Assembly: GCA_002784245.1 (NCBI GenBank)
Contig: PFKL01000177.1
Location: 1-27,102 of the forward strand
Reading direction: 5' to 3'
DNA from: Comamonadaceae bacterium CG_4_10_14_3_um_filter_60_75
GTDB taxonomy: Bacteria; Pseudomonadota; Gammaproteobacteria; Burkholderiales; Burkholderiaceae_C
DNA length: 27,102 nucleotides
In this document: positions 1 to 7,457 of the stretch, piece by piece
How positions within the stretch are numbered: the first letter of the stretch is position 1
Layout of the letters: each line of letters begins with the position of its first letter
The notes under the pieces: model-generated
Seen by the model: only the letters and a program-made list of their open reading frames with translations
Told to the model about the DNA's origin: nothing
The model's database searches: none
Program-made: the position numbers and the translations under genes

Positions 1-1
1 C

Positions 2-364
2 AGCAGCACCCGCGCCTTGCCGGGTGCCGACCCGGTGTCGCAGACGATTGAATGGCGGCTTGACCTGCCTGCGTCTGCCGCAGCCGCTGTCACGGTCGGT
101 CAGCAGGTGCGGGTGCGTTTTGCCGCCGGCCAATCGCTGCGGTTGGTAATACCGACCAGCGCCGTGCTGCGCCGCGGTGAATTGACCGCGGTCTACGTGG
201 CCAGAAACAAGGGCTTTGCCTTGAAAGCCGTGCGGCTGGGCGCTGAGCACGGCGCGCAGGGCACCGAGGTGCTCGCTGGCTTGATGCCGGGCGACCAGGT
301 GGCCGTCGACCCGATCAAGGCGGCTCTCAACGGCGCGCAAGCCGCCGGCACCCCAGACCAATGA
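2..364 (+). CDS. RND efflux periplasmic adaptor (membrane fusion protein), C-terminal part
   Basis: Partial gene: the reading frame is open from the left edge, so the true start lies outside the window. The visible 120 residues match the last part of HlyD/AcrA-type adaptors: a beta-barrel strand pattern (GQQVRVRFAAGQ), then IPTSAVLRRGELTAVYVA, then the membrane-proximal domain with GLMPGDQVAVDP. Such adaptors link an inner-membrane RND pump to an outer-membrane channel. The stop at 362-364 almost touches the start of the RND pump, so the two are co-transcribed and probably translationally coupled. The substrate cannot be read from this fragment. Family assignment is secure; the N-terminal hairpin and any lipobox are not visible. 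Confidence 0.85.
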   Translation, partial: SSTRALPGADPVSQTIEWRLDLPASAAAAVTVGQQVRVRFAAGQSLRLVIPTSAVLRRGELTAVYVARNKGFALKAVRLGAEHGAQGTEVLAGLMPGDQVAVDPIKAALNGAQAAGTPDQ

Positions 365-371
365 GGTGAGC

Positions 372-3300
372 ATGCACACACCTCTGGGTATATCGGGCCG
401 CTTGGCCAAATCGTTCAAGCTCAACGCCATCACACCGCTGCTGGCGCTGGTGGCACTGCTGCTGGGCTTGTTTGCCGTGCTGGTGACACCTCGCGAAGAA
501 GAGCCACAGATCAACGTCACCATGGCCAATGTGCTGATCCCGTTCCCCGGGGCCAGCAGCACCGACGTGCAAAACATGGTGGCGCGCCCGGCCGAACAGG
601 TGCTCAGCCAGATTGCCGACATTGAGCATACTTATTCGGTCGCGCGCCCAGGCATGGCCGTGCTTACCGTGCAGTTCAAGGTGGGTGTACCGCGCACCGA
701 AGCGTTGGTGCGCCTGTACGACGTGCTCAACGCCAACCAGGACTGGCTGCCACGCGACCTGGGCACGCTGCCCCCCATCGTCAAACCCAAAGGCATTGAT
801 GACGTGCCCGTGCTGGCGGTGACGCTGTACAGCCACGACGCGCAACCAGCCGTTGACCTGGAACGTGTTGCGCACACGGTTGAGGCCGAGCTCAAACGCG
901 TGCCCGGCGCCCGTGAGGTGCAGACCATTGGTGGCCCGGGACGCGCTGTGCATGTGTGGCTGGAGCCGGCGCGCCTGCGCGAACGCGGCGTCGACGTGTT
1001 GCAACTCAAGCAGATGCTGGCCGGCGCCAATGTCAGCATGCCCGCGGGTGCAGTGCTTGATGTCAGCACTGCGACGCCACAAAAGCTGACGGTGGAAACC
1101 GGTGAGTATTTGCGCAACGCCGACGATGTGGCTGACCTGGTGGTGGGCGTGAGCAAGGGCACGCCGGTCTATCTGCGTGAAGTCGCGCGCATTGAAACCG
1201 GTGCCCAGCAGCCAGCTCGCTATGTATGGTTTACCCCTGGAGCCGCTACCAATACTGCACAAAGCACTACAGCAAACGAAGCACTTCAAGCCGAAACGGG
1301 CGCGGTGTACCCGGCAGTGACGATCACCGTGACCAAGAAGCCAGGCACCAACGCGGTCGACGTCTCCAAGGCGGCGCGCGAGCGCGTGCTGGAATTGCGC
1401 AACACGGTGATTCCCTCCTCCATTGAAGCCACAGTCACACGCGACTACGGTGAAACAGCGGCTGAAAAAGCCAACAAGCTGATCCAGAAACTGGCATTTG
1501 CCACCGGCTCGGTGATTCTGCTGGTCGGGTTGGCACTGGGCCGTCGCGAGGCCATCATCGTCGGCGCGGCGGTGATACTGACCCTGACAGCGACGCTGTT
1601 TGCGTCTTGGGCGTGGGGCTTTACGCTCAACCGGGTATCGTTGTTTGCACTGATTTTCTCGATCGGCATTCTGGTGGACGACGCGATCGTGGTGGTGGAA
1701 AACATCCACCGCCACCAGCAGCTCAAGCCTGACCTGAGCCTGCGCGAGGTCATCCCCGCCGCGGTGGATGAAGTCGGCGGCCCGACCATTCTGGCCACGC
1801 TTACGGTGATTGCGGCACTGCTGCCGATGGCGTTCGTCAGCGGCCTGATGGGCCCGTACATGAGCCCGATCCCGATCAACTCCAGCTTGGGCATGGCCAT
1901 TTCACTGGGCATTGCCTTTACCGTAACACCCTGGTTGGCGCTGAAAGTGATGCGCCAGCACAAGTCTGATCACGTGGCGGCGCAGCCCACGGGTCTGGCG
2001 GCCAAGCTGCCGACCTTTTTTACCCGACTGCTGACGCCGTTTCTGGAAAGTGCGCGCAAACGCTGGCTGCTGCTGCTGGGCATTCTGATCGCCTTGATGC
2101 TGTCTGTGGGACTCACCCTGGTGCAATGGGTGGTACTGAAAATGCTGCCGTTTGACAACAAGAGCGAGTTCCAGGTGGTGGTGGAAATGCCTGCGGGCAC
2201 ACCGCTGGAAAGCACCGCTGCGGTGCTGCACGACCTGGGCGCCTTCCTGGCACAACAACCCGAGGTGACGCATTTGCAGGCCTACGCCGGCACAGCTTCA
2301 CCGATCACCTTCAACGGCCTGGTGCGGCAATACTATTTGCGTGCCGATTCCGAACAGGGCGACCTGCAGGTCAACCTGGTCGACAAGCACCATCGCAGCG
2401 AAAAGAGCCACACCATTGCGCAGCGTCTGCGCCCGGCACTAGAGAAGATAGGCGAACGGCACCACGCCCGCATCAAGGTGGTGGAAGTGCCGCCCGGCCC
2501 GCCGGTGATGTCGCCGCTGGTGGCCGAGGTCTACGGCCCCGACGAAGCCGGTCGCCAGCAGGTAGCCGCACGCCTGACGGACGCGTTTATCGCCACCCCG
2601 GACATTGTGGGCGTCGACAACTCGTTGCAAGCCGACGCCCCGCGCGCTTACCTGCGCGTGCGTCGCCAGCGCGCCGAGTCGCTCGGTATTCCAGTGGCCA
2701 CGGTGGCGCAAACCGCCGCCATCGCGCTTTCAGGCGCCGATGCCGCCTACCTGCACGACGGTCAGTCCAAGTACCCCGTGCCCGTGCGTTTGCAACTGCC
2801 GCTGAGCGAGCAAGTGGGTCTTGATGCGATCCTGGCGCTGCCGCTGCGCGCCGCCAACGGACAGCTGGTGCCGCTCTCAGAACTGGTGCAGGTGGAGCGT
2901 GGCGTGATCGACAAAACGCTGTTCACCAAAGACCTGCAAGGCGTGAGCTATGTGTTTGGCGACATGGCAGGCAAGCTCGATTCGCCTTTGTATGGCTTGT
3001 TTGCCATTCGCAACCAGTTGTCCAAAGCGGCGTTGCCAGGGGCTGGCGCGCTGGATGAATTCTGGATCCAGCAGCCCGCTGACCCGTACCGCCAATACGC
3101 CATCAAGTGGGACGGCGAGTGGCAGATTACTTATGAAACCTTCCGCGACATGGGTGCCGCCTACGGCGTGGGGCTGATCTTGATTTACCTGCTGGTGGTG
3201 GCGCAGTTCAAGAGCTACCTGACCCCGCTGGTGATCATGGCGCCGATTCCGCTGACCATCATTGGCGTGATGCCCGGGCACGCATTGCTGGGTGCGCAAT

Positions 3301-3653
3301 TCACCGCCACCAGCATGATCGGCATGATCGCGCTGGCGGGCATCATCGTGCGCAATTCCATCTTGCTGGTGGACTTTATTGAGCTGCAGGTCACGCAAGG
3401 CGTGGCGTTCAAAGAGGCGGTGATTTCGTCGGCCGCTGTGCGGGCGCAGCCGATTGCGCTGACCGGGCTGGCAGCCATGATTGGCGCGTTCTTTATTCTG
3501 GACGACCCGATCTTCAACGGGCTGGCCATTTCGCTGATTTTTGGCATTCTGGTGTCCACCATGCTCACGCTGGTGGTGATACCGGTTCTCTATTACGCGC
3601 TGTACTGGCGACGTAGCAAGACGTGCGTAGATGCGTCAATTTCCCCTCGGTAA
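372..3653 (+). CDS. RND efflux transporter permease (AcrB-like inner-membrane pump)
   Basis: About 1093 residues, a normal length for an RND permease. A first membrane helix (about 22-40) is followed by a periplasmic porter region, helices 2-6, a second porter region and helices 8-12. Helix 4 carries the acidic proton-relay pair in GILVDDAIVVVENIHRH (Asp436-Asp437). In helix 10 the position of AcrB Lys940 is Arg994 (IIVRNSILLVDF). I chose ATG372 over GTG366 because GAGG at 363-366 sits five bases before it. Residues about 287-311 (Pro-Gly-Ala-Ala-Thr-Asn-Thr...) look like an extra AT-richer loop, possibly a degenerate repeat copy. The gene lies 37 bp before a sulfide:quinone oxidoreductase with no obvious terminator between, suggesting export linked to sulfur stress. 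The substrate is unknown. Confidence 0.9.
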   Translation: MHTPLGISGRLAKSFKLNAITPLLALVALLLGLFAVLVTPREEEPQINVTMANVLIPFPGASSTDVQNMVARPAEQVLSQIADIEHTYSVARPGMAVLTVQFKVGVPRTEALVRLYDVLNANQDWLPRDLGTLPPIVKPKGIDDVPVLAVTLYSHDAQPAVDLERVAHTVEAELKRVPGAREVQTIGGPGRAVHVWLEPARLRERGVDVLQLKQMLAGANVSMPAGAVLDVSTATPQKLTVETGEYLRNADDVADLVVGVSKGTPVYLREVARIETGAQQPARYVWFTPGAATNTAQSTTANEALQAETGAVYPAVTITVTKKPGTNAVDVSKAARERVLELRNTVIPSSIEATVTRDYGETAAEKANKLIQKLAFATGSVILLVGLALGRREAIIVGAAVILTLTATLFASWAWGFTLNRVSLFALIFSIGILVDDAIVVVENIHRHQQLKPDLSLREVIPAAVDEVGGPTILATLTVIAALLPMAFVSGLMGPYMSPIPINSSLGMAISLGIAFTVTPWLALKVMRQHKSDHVAAQPTGLAAKLPTFFTRLLTPFLESARKRWLLLLGILIALMLSVGLTLVQWVVLKMLPFDNKSEFQVVVEMPAGTPLESTAAVLHDLGAFLAQQPEVTHLQAYAGTASPITFNGLVRQYYLRADSEQGDLQVNLVDKHHRSEKSHTIAQRLRPALEKIGERHHARIKVVEVPPGPPVMSPLVAEVYGPDEAGRQQVAARLTDAFIATPDIVGVDNSLQADAPRAYLRVRRQRAESLGIPVATVAQTAAIALSGADAAYLHDGQSKYPVPVRLQLPLSEQVGLDAILALPLRAANGQLVPLSELVQVERGVIDKTLFTKDLQGVSYVFGDMAGKLDSPLYGLFAIRNQLSKAALPGAGALDEFWIQQPADPYRQYAIKWDGEWQITYETFRDMGAAYGVGLILIYLLVVAQFKSYLTPLVIMAPIPLTIIGVMPGHALLGAQFTATSMIGMIALAGIIVRNSILLVDFIELQVTQGVAFKEAVISSAAVRAQPIALTGLAAMIGAFFILDDPIFNGLAISLIFGILVSTMLTLVVIPVLYYALYWRRSKTCVDASISPR
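1245..1290 (-). repeat. possible degenerate copy (E) of the 42-nt mini-repeat inside the RND gene
   Basis: Read on the minus strand, this AT-richer stretch keeps CTTCGTTTGCT and a later GCAGT...GGTAGC, in the same order as the clear copies in exbB and leuS, but with about four extra bases between the blocks. It encodes a Thr/Ala-rich loop that looks like an insertion in the pump. The alignment is by eye and weak, so this may be coincidence. Confidence 0.3.
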
Positions 3654-3690
3654 GACTCTTTTAACAATCAAACTATCTGGAGACAACGAC

Positions 3691-4977
3691 ATGGCTCACA
3701 TCGTCATCATGGGTGCAGGTATCGGTGGCATGCCCGCTGCGTACGAGTTACGCGAAATGCTGCCCCCGGAGCACCGCATCACGGTGCTCAACAAGACCGA
3801 TTACTTTCAATTTGTACCCAGCAATCCCTGGCTGGCCGTGGGCTGGCGCGACCGCGAAACGGTGACGTTACCGATTGCGCCGTACCTGGAGCGCAAGAAG
3901 ATTGGCTTCATGGCCAAGGAAGTGACCCAAATTGACGCCCAGGGCAGCAAGCTCACGCTGATCGACGGCGAAACCCTGAGCTACGACTACCTGATCATCG
4001 CCACCGGCCCGCAACTGGCGTTTGACGAAGTACCCGGAGCTGGCCCGCTCAAGTCTGGCGGCGGTGGTCACACGCACTCGATCTGTCATGTGGATCATGC
4101 ACAAGAGTTTTTTGCCAACTACGAAGAATTCCTCAAGAACCCCGGCCCAATCGTCATTGGTGCCATGCCCGGGGCCAGCTGCTTTGGCCCGGCCTATGAA
4201 TTTGCCATGGTGGTCGATACCGACCTGCGCCGCCGCAAACTGCGCAGCAAGGTGCCCATGACGTTTGTCACCAGCGAACCTTATATCGGCCACCTGGGCC
4301 TGGGCGGGGTAGGCGACAGCAAGTCGATGCTGGAGTCGGAGTTCCGCAACCGCCACATCAAGTGGATCACCAACGCCAAGACCACCAAGGTCGAAGAAGG
4401 CAAGATGTTTGTCACCGAGATCAACGACCAGGGGGCGGTGCTCAAAGACCACGAAGTCGCGTTCAAGCTGAGCATGATGCTGCCCGCCTTCAAGGGCGTG
4501 CCCGCGGTGGCCGCGGTGCCTAACCTGTGCAACCCGCGCGGCTTTGTGCTGATTGACGAATTCCAGCGCAGCAAGGCCTACAAAAACATTTTTTCAGCGG
4601 GCGTCTGTGTGATGATCCCGCCAGTCGAAGTCACGCCCGTGGCCACCGGCACACCCAAGACCGGCTACATGATCGAGAGCATGATGAGCGCCATTTGCCA
4701 CAACATTGCTGACGAACTGGTGGGCAAGCCCGCCGTGGCCAAGGGTACCTGGAACGCCGTGTGTCTGGCCGATATGGGTGATACCGGTGCCGCGTTTGTG
4801 GCCTTGCCGCAAATCCCGCCGCGCAACGTCAACTGGTTCAAGAAGGGCAAGTGGGTGCACCTGGCCAAGATTGCCTACGAAAAGTATTTCATGCGCAAGT
4901 TGAAAAAAGGCACCTCCGAGCCAATCTACGAGAAATACATCATGGGTCTGCTGGGCATCAACCGGCTGAACAAGTAA
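3691..4977 (+). CDS. sqr: sulfide:quinone oxidoreductase (FAD-dependent)
   Basis: 428 residues. The N-terminus has the FAD-binding Rossmann motif IVIMGAGIGGMPAA (4-17), and the flavoprotein motif YLIIATGPQ lies near 100-108. Three cysteines stand where SQR needs them: Cys132 (ICHVDHA), Cys164 (GASCFGPAYE) and Cys358 (AVCLADMGDTGA). Their spacing is close to the catalytic trio Cys128/160/356 of Acidithiobacillus ferrooxidans SQR (numbers recalled, not looked up). The C-terminus is basic and aromatic (WVHLAKIAYEKYFMRKLKKG), suiting a monotopic membrane anchor. SQR oxidises sulfide to sulfane sulfur or polysulfide and passes electrons to quinone. ATG3691 was chosen because GGAG lies at the right distance; the longer upstream frame overlaps the RND gene. 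A related flavocytochrome c subunit or type II NADH dehydrogenase is less likely given the cysteines. Confidence 0.85.
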   Translation: MAHIVIMGAGIGGMPAAYELREMLPPEHRITVLNKTDYFQFVPSNPWLAVGWRDRETVTLPIAPYLERKKIGFMAKEVTQIDAQGSKLTLIDGETLSYDYLIIATGPQLAFDEVPGAGPLKSGGGGHTHSICHVDHAQEFFANYEEFLKNPGPIVIGAMPGASCFGPAYEFAMVVDTDLRRRKLRSKVPMTFVTSEPYIGHLGLGGVGDSKSMLESEFRNRHIKWITNAKTTKVEEGKMFVTEINDQGAVLKDHEVAFKLSMMLPAFKGVPAVAAVPNLCNPRGFVLIDEFQRSKAYKNIFSAGVCVMIPPVEVTPVATGTPKTGYMIESMMSAICHNIADELVGKPAVAKGTWNAVCLADMGDTGAAFVALPQIPPRNVNWFKKGKWVHLAKIAYEKYFMRKLKKGTSEPIYEKYIMGLLGINRLNK

Positions 4978-5000
4978 TTTTTTATTAAAGGAGTTTCAAG

Positions 5001-5222
5001 ATGACCGTCCAACGTTACATCATGGTTTTTGCGGGTTTGTTTGTCATGATCTCACTCGCTCTTGGCGTCGAGGGCAGCCCGCTGTTTGTCAGCAAGTGGG
5101 CGCTGGCCTTTACCGCTTTTGTCGGGGCTAATCTGTTTCAATCAGGCTTCACCAACTTTTGTCCGCTGGGCATCATCCTGAAAAAGCTGGGCGTGCCAGA
5201 AACCCAGATTGGTTGCCACTGA
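5001..5222 (+). CDS. DUF2892 (YgaP-like) small inner-membrane protein
   Basis: 73 residues with two hydrophobic segments (about 6-23 and 33-48) and the family signature NLFQSGFTNFCPLGIILKKLG. Cys54 lies in the CPL motif and Cys72 is next to the C-terminus. DUF2892 proteins often accompany or are fused to rhodanese domains (as in YgaP) and SQR genes, so a role in membrane handling of sulfane sulfur is plausible, but no reaction has been established for this stand-alone form that I can cite. A good ribosome site (AAAGGAG, 4987-4993) precedes the start. It lies 23 bp after sqr and 16 bp before the repressor gene, so it belongs to the same transcript. Confidence 0.85.
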   Translation: MTVQRYIMVFAGLFVMISLALGVEGSPLFVSKWALAFTAFVGANLFQSGFTNFCPLGIILKKLGVPETQIGCH

Positions 5223-5238
5223 ACGCTGAAAGATTGCC

Positions 5239-5529
5239 ATGACTGTCCTGACCAATGAAGATGCCCGCACCGACGTGCTCAACCGCTTGCGCCGCGCCGA
5301 AGGCCAGATTCGCGGCGTGCAGCGGATGATCGAAGAGGGTGAGCCTTGCCTGAAAATCGCCCAGCAGTTCTCTGCCGTGCGCAAGGCGCTGGACAGCACC
5401 TACATGCGCATGACACTGTGCTTCATGGAGCAGGAAATGGATGATCACCTGCAACCCAACGCGACGCAGAAAGAATCGTTGGCGGTCATGCTCAAGGACA
5501 TGGAAACTCTGCTGGCGCGCATGGGTTGA
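5239..5529 (+). CDS. CsoR/RcnR/CstR-family (DUF156) transcriptional repressor
   Basis: 96 residues, the usual size for this all-helical repressor family. The N-terminal helix has the DNA-contact pattern NRLRRAEGQIRGVQRMI (15-31). Cys37 sits at the conserved first thiol position. By alignment with FrmR the metal-binding His position is Phe62 and the CsoR second-Cys position is Glu66. A second cysteine, Cys61, sits one residue before the usual His. The protein therefore lacks the Cys-His-Cys copper site and keeps a two-cysteine pair in an unusual register, which fits a thiol or persulfide sensor better than a copper sensor. As the last gene after sqr and the DUF2892 gene it probably autoregulates this operon. 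The ligand is inferred, not shown. Confidence 0.85.
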   Translation: MTVLTNEDARTDVLNRLRRAEGQIRGVQRMIEEGEPCLKIAQQFSAVRKALDSTYMRMTLCFMEQEMDDHLQPNATQKESLAVMLKDMETLLARMG

Positions 5530-5559
5530 GTTTGCGTTTTACACAAGAAATAAGGCTAT

Positions 5560-5601
5560 AGCCCTTATGGGTAAAGCGCAAGCAGCTCTATTTAAAAGAG
5601 C
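5560..5601 (+). repeat. 42-nt mini-repeat, copy A (intergenic, between csoR-like gene and mnmA)
   Basis: The core is AGCCCTTATG, ten bases, AAGCAGCT, then 14 bases ending in AGC. The 3' part folds into GCTCT/AGAGC around ATTTAAA, and the palindrome GGCTATAGCC lies at its 5' end (5554-5563). The same blocks with identical spacing occur in exbB and leuS. Here the element fills the 74-bp gap between two convergent genes, so it may end transcription from both sides. Confidence 0.7.
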
Positions 5602-5603
5602 AT

Positions 5604-6767
5604 TTACGGGCTGCTGGCGGTGATGATGCCGCCGCCAAGACATACGTCGCCGTTGTACAGCACGGCCGATTGCCCGGGGGTGACGGCCCACTGTGCTTGG
5701 GCAAAGTCAAGCGCGAAATCTTCGCCCAAGACAGTGGCCAAGGTGCAGGGGGCATCGGCTTGCCGGTAACGCGTTTTGGCCGCCAGCGCTTGCGGCGCTG
5801 GCGCAGCGCCGGCCACCCAACTCGCTTGCCCTGCTGCCAACTGCTGCGACAGCAGCCACGGGTGGTCGTGCCCTTGGACGACCCAGAGCGTGTTGGTTGC
5901 CATGTCTTTGCGTGCGACAAACCACGGCGCGTGGTCGCCACCGCCGCGCTGCGCGCCTTTGGCTTTCAGGCCACCAATGCCCAAGCCCTGGCGTTGGCCC
6001 AGAGTGTAAAAACTCAGACCCACGTGTTCGGCGATGGTTTGACCCTTGTCATTCTTGATCGGACCGGGCTCTTTGGCCAGATAGCGGTTCAAGAAATCGC
6101 GAAACGGCCGCTCGCCAATGAAGCAGATGCCAGTGGAATCCTTCTTTTTGGCGTTGGGCAGGCCGATCTCCAGCGCGATGCGGCGCACTTCGGTTTTCAG
6201 CAATTCGCCGACCGGAAACAGTGTCCTGGCCAGCTGCGCCTGGTTTAGCCGGTGCAGAAAATAGCTTTGGTCTTTGGCCGGGTCCAGACCCTTGAGCAAC
6301 TCAAACTGCCCGTCGTCCCCCTGAGCTTGCAGTAAGTCCAGCGGATCGCCTGCACGGCTGACGCCGCGCACGCGCGCGTAGTGACCGGTGGCGATCTTGT
6401 CGGCACCGAGGCGTATGGCATGGTCCAGGAAGGCTTTGAACTTGATCTCGGCATTGCACAGAATGTCGGGGTTGGGTGTGCGCCCGGCGCTGTATTCGCG
6501 TAGAAAATCGGCAAACACCCTATCTTTGTAGTCGGCGGCAAAGTTGACGTGCTCGATCTCGATGCCAATCACATCAGCCACCGCCGCGGCATCGAGAAAG
6601 TCCTGGCGTGACGAACAATACGCATCGTCGTCATCGTCTTCCCAGTTTTTCATGAAGATGCCGACCACCTCATGGCCTTGTTGCTTGAGCAGCCAGGCGG
6701 TGACCGCCGAGTCGACGCCACCGCTCAAGCCGACAACAATGCGTCGCCGTATGCTAGTTTTATTCAT
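5604..6767 (-). CDS. mnmA: tRNA-specific 2-thiouridylase MnmA
   Basis: 387 residues, close to the family norm. The enzyme makes the s2 part of mnm5s2U34 in tRNA for Lys, Glu and Gln, with ATP and a relayed persulfide. Visible motifs are the PP-loop SGGVDS (15-20), the catalytic cysteine in NPDILCNAEIKF (Cys104), the DQSYFLHRL segment (166-174) and the second catalytic cysteine in STGICFIGER (Cys215). A small beta-barrel follows. The gene lies downstream of nudJ on the same strand with a 42-bp gap, as in the nudJ-mnmA pair of enterobacteria. ATG6767 has no good Shine-Dalgarno sequence. Nothing is missing from the active site. Confidence 0.97.
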   Translation of the reverse strand: MNKTSIRRRIVVGLSGGVDSAVTAWLLKQQGHEVVGIFMKNWEDDDDDAYCSSRQDFLDAAAVADVIGIEIEHVNFAADYKDRVFADFLREYSAGRTPNPDILCNAEIKFKAFLDHAIRLGADKIATGHYARVRGVSRAGDPLDLLQAQGDDGQFELLKGLDPAKDQSYFLHRLNQAQLARTLFPVGELLKTEVRRIALEIGLPNAKKKDSTGICFIGERPFRDFLNRYLAKEPGPIKNDKGQTIAEHVGLSFYTLGQRQGLGIGGLKAKGAQRGGGDHAPWFVARKDMATNTLWVVQGHDHPWLLSQQLAAGQASWVAGAAPAPQALAAKTRYRQADAPCTLATVLGEDFALDFAQAQWAVTPGQSAVLYNGDVCLGGGIITASSP

Positions 6768-6780
6768 GATTTATCGACTT

Positions 6781-6822
6781 TGCGCTTTCACAGCGAGCGC
6801 AAGCAGCTATTATTTTTGAAGT
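6781..6822 (+). repeat. weaker mini-repeat copy (D) at the 3' end of nudJ
   Basis: The block AGCGC-AAGCAGCT is shared exactly with copy A, and the 20 bases before it match in about half the positions in the same register. The following 14 bases are AT-rich as in the other copies. The element overlaps the last codons and stop codon of nudJ (stop at 6810-6812 on the minus strand) and fills the nudJ-mnmA gap. Confidence 0.5.
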
Positions 6823-7307
6823 CCACAGACGCTCGGGTCGGTATGAATCAGATCCAGCGGGAAGCGCTGGCCCCGCAGGTGGTCTTCCATGCAGCGCACG
6901 ATCAACGGGCTGCGGTGGCGCTCAGCGCTGGCACGAATCTCATCCGGGCTGAGCCACAGCGTGCGCACAATGCCCGTGTCCAGGCTGCGCCCGGGTTGCA
7001 ACGTGCCCAACTCACCGCCAAAGGCAAAACGCAGGTAGGTAATGTCCTCGGCCGGGCGATCCCCGCGCGCGGGGCGAACAAAGCGCGACATATAGGCACC
7101 CAAGAGGTAAGTGGGTGTAAAGAGGTGCATGGTTTCTTCGAGCGCCTCTCGGGCGCAGCCCGCCACCAGACTCTCGCCTTCGTCCAGGTGGCCAGCCGGA
7201 TTGTTCAGCCGCAAACCCTCGGGCGTGTGCTCTTCAACCAGCAGGAATTTGCCGTCTTTTTCAATGATTGCCGCTACCGTGGCGCTGGGTTTCCATCGTT
7301 GTGTCAT
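6810..7307 (-). CDS. nudJ: NUDIX hydrolase, NudJ-like phosphatase
   Basis: 165 residues from ATG7307 (MTQRWKPSATVAAIIEKDGK). The NUDIX box lies in GHLDEGE-x7-REALEET (about 39-59). The usual glycine after EEx is Met, so the box is not canonical at that position, although the catalytic REUxEE glutamates are kept. The C-terminal RSPLIVRCMEDHLRGQRFPLDLI resembles the end of E. coli NudJ (YmfB), which hydrolyses nucleoside di- and triphosphates and thiamin precursor pyrophosphate. The next gene is mnmA, also as in E. coli. A longer GTG start at 7358 is possible but would run through the FNR-type site, so I prefer 7307. The element at its 3' end supplies the stop codon. Confidence 0.87.
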   Translation of the reverse strand: MTQRWKPSATVAAIIEKDGKFLLVEEHTPEGLRLNNPAGHLDEGESLVAGCAREALEETMHLFTPTYLLGAYMSRFVRPARGDRPAEDITYLRFAFGGELGTLQPGRSLDTGIVRTLWLSPDEIRASAERHRSPLIVRCMEDHLRGQRFPLDLIHTDPSVCGLQK

Positions 7308-7331
7308 GGCGGGATTATCCGGGAAGAATGT

Positions 7332-7345
7332 TTGATCTTGATCAA
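7332..7345. promoter_or_regulatory. perfect FNR/Anr-type binding site
   Basis: TTGATCTTGATCAA matches TTGAT-N4-ATCAA at all ten defined positions and is symmetric. It lies 25 bp upstream of the nudJ start and 112 bp upstream of the pntA start. No clear -10 box lies at the class II distance (site centred at -41.5) for pntA. The site may activate pntAB under low oxygen, repress nudJ-mnmA, or both. Site identity is by sequence match only. Confidence 0.6.
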
Positions 7346-7457
7346 TAGACGGGCACACGGCGCTGGAGCCCTACGGGCAAACTGATGTAAGCTCGCGCGG
7401 CTGTTCAGGCACCAGGTCTGAAGCTCAGCAACACAATCCAAAATGAGGAGTCGCTTT

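Noticed and set aside
327..1715. A 462-codon minus-strand frame inside the RND gene
   Set aside because: Antisense shadow; His/Gln-rich low-information protein with no ribosome site or neighbour logic.
5670..6248. A 192-codon plus-strand frame opposite mnmA
   Set aside because: mnmA has all its catalytic motifs on the other strand; the shadow shows none.
6672..7385. A 237-codon plus-strand frame opposite nudJ
   Set aside because: Covers the reverse of a NUDIX gene and intergenic DNA; no recognisable domain.
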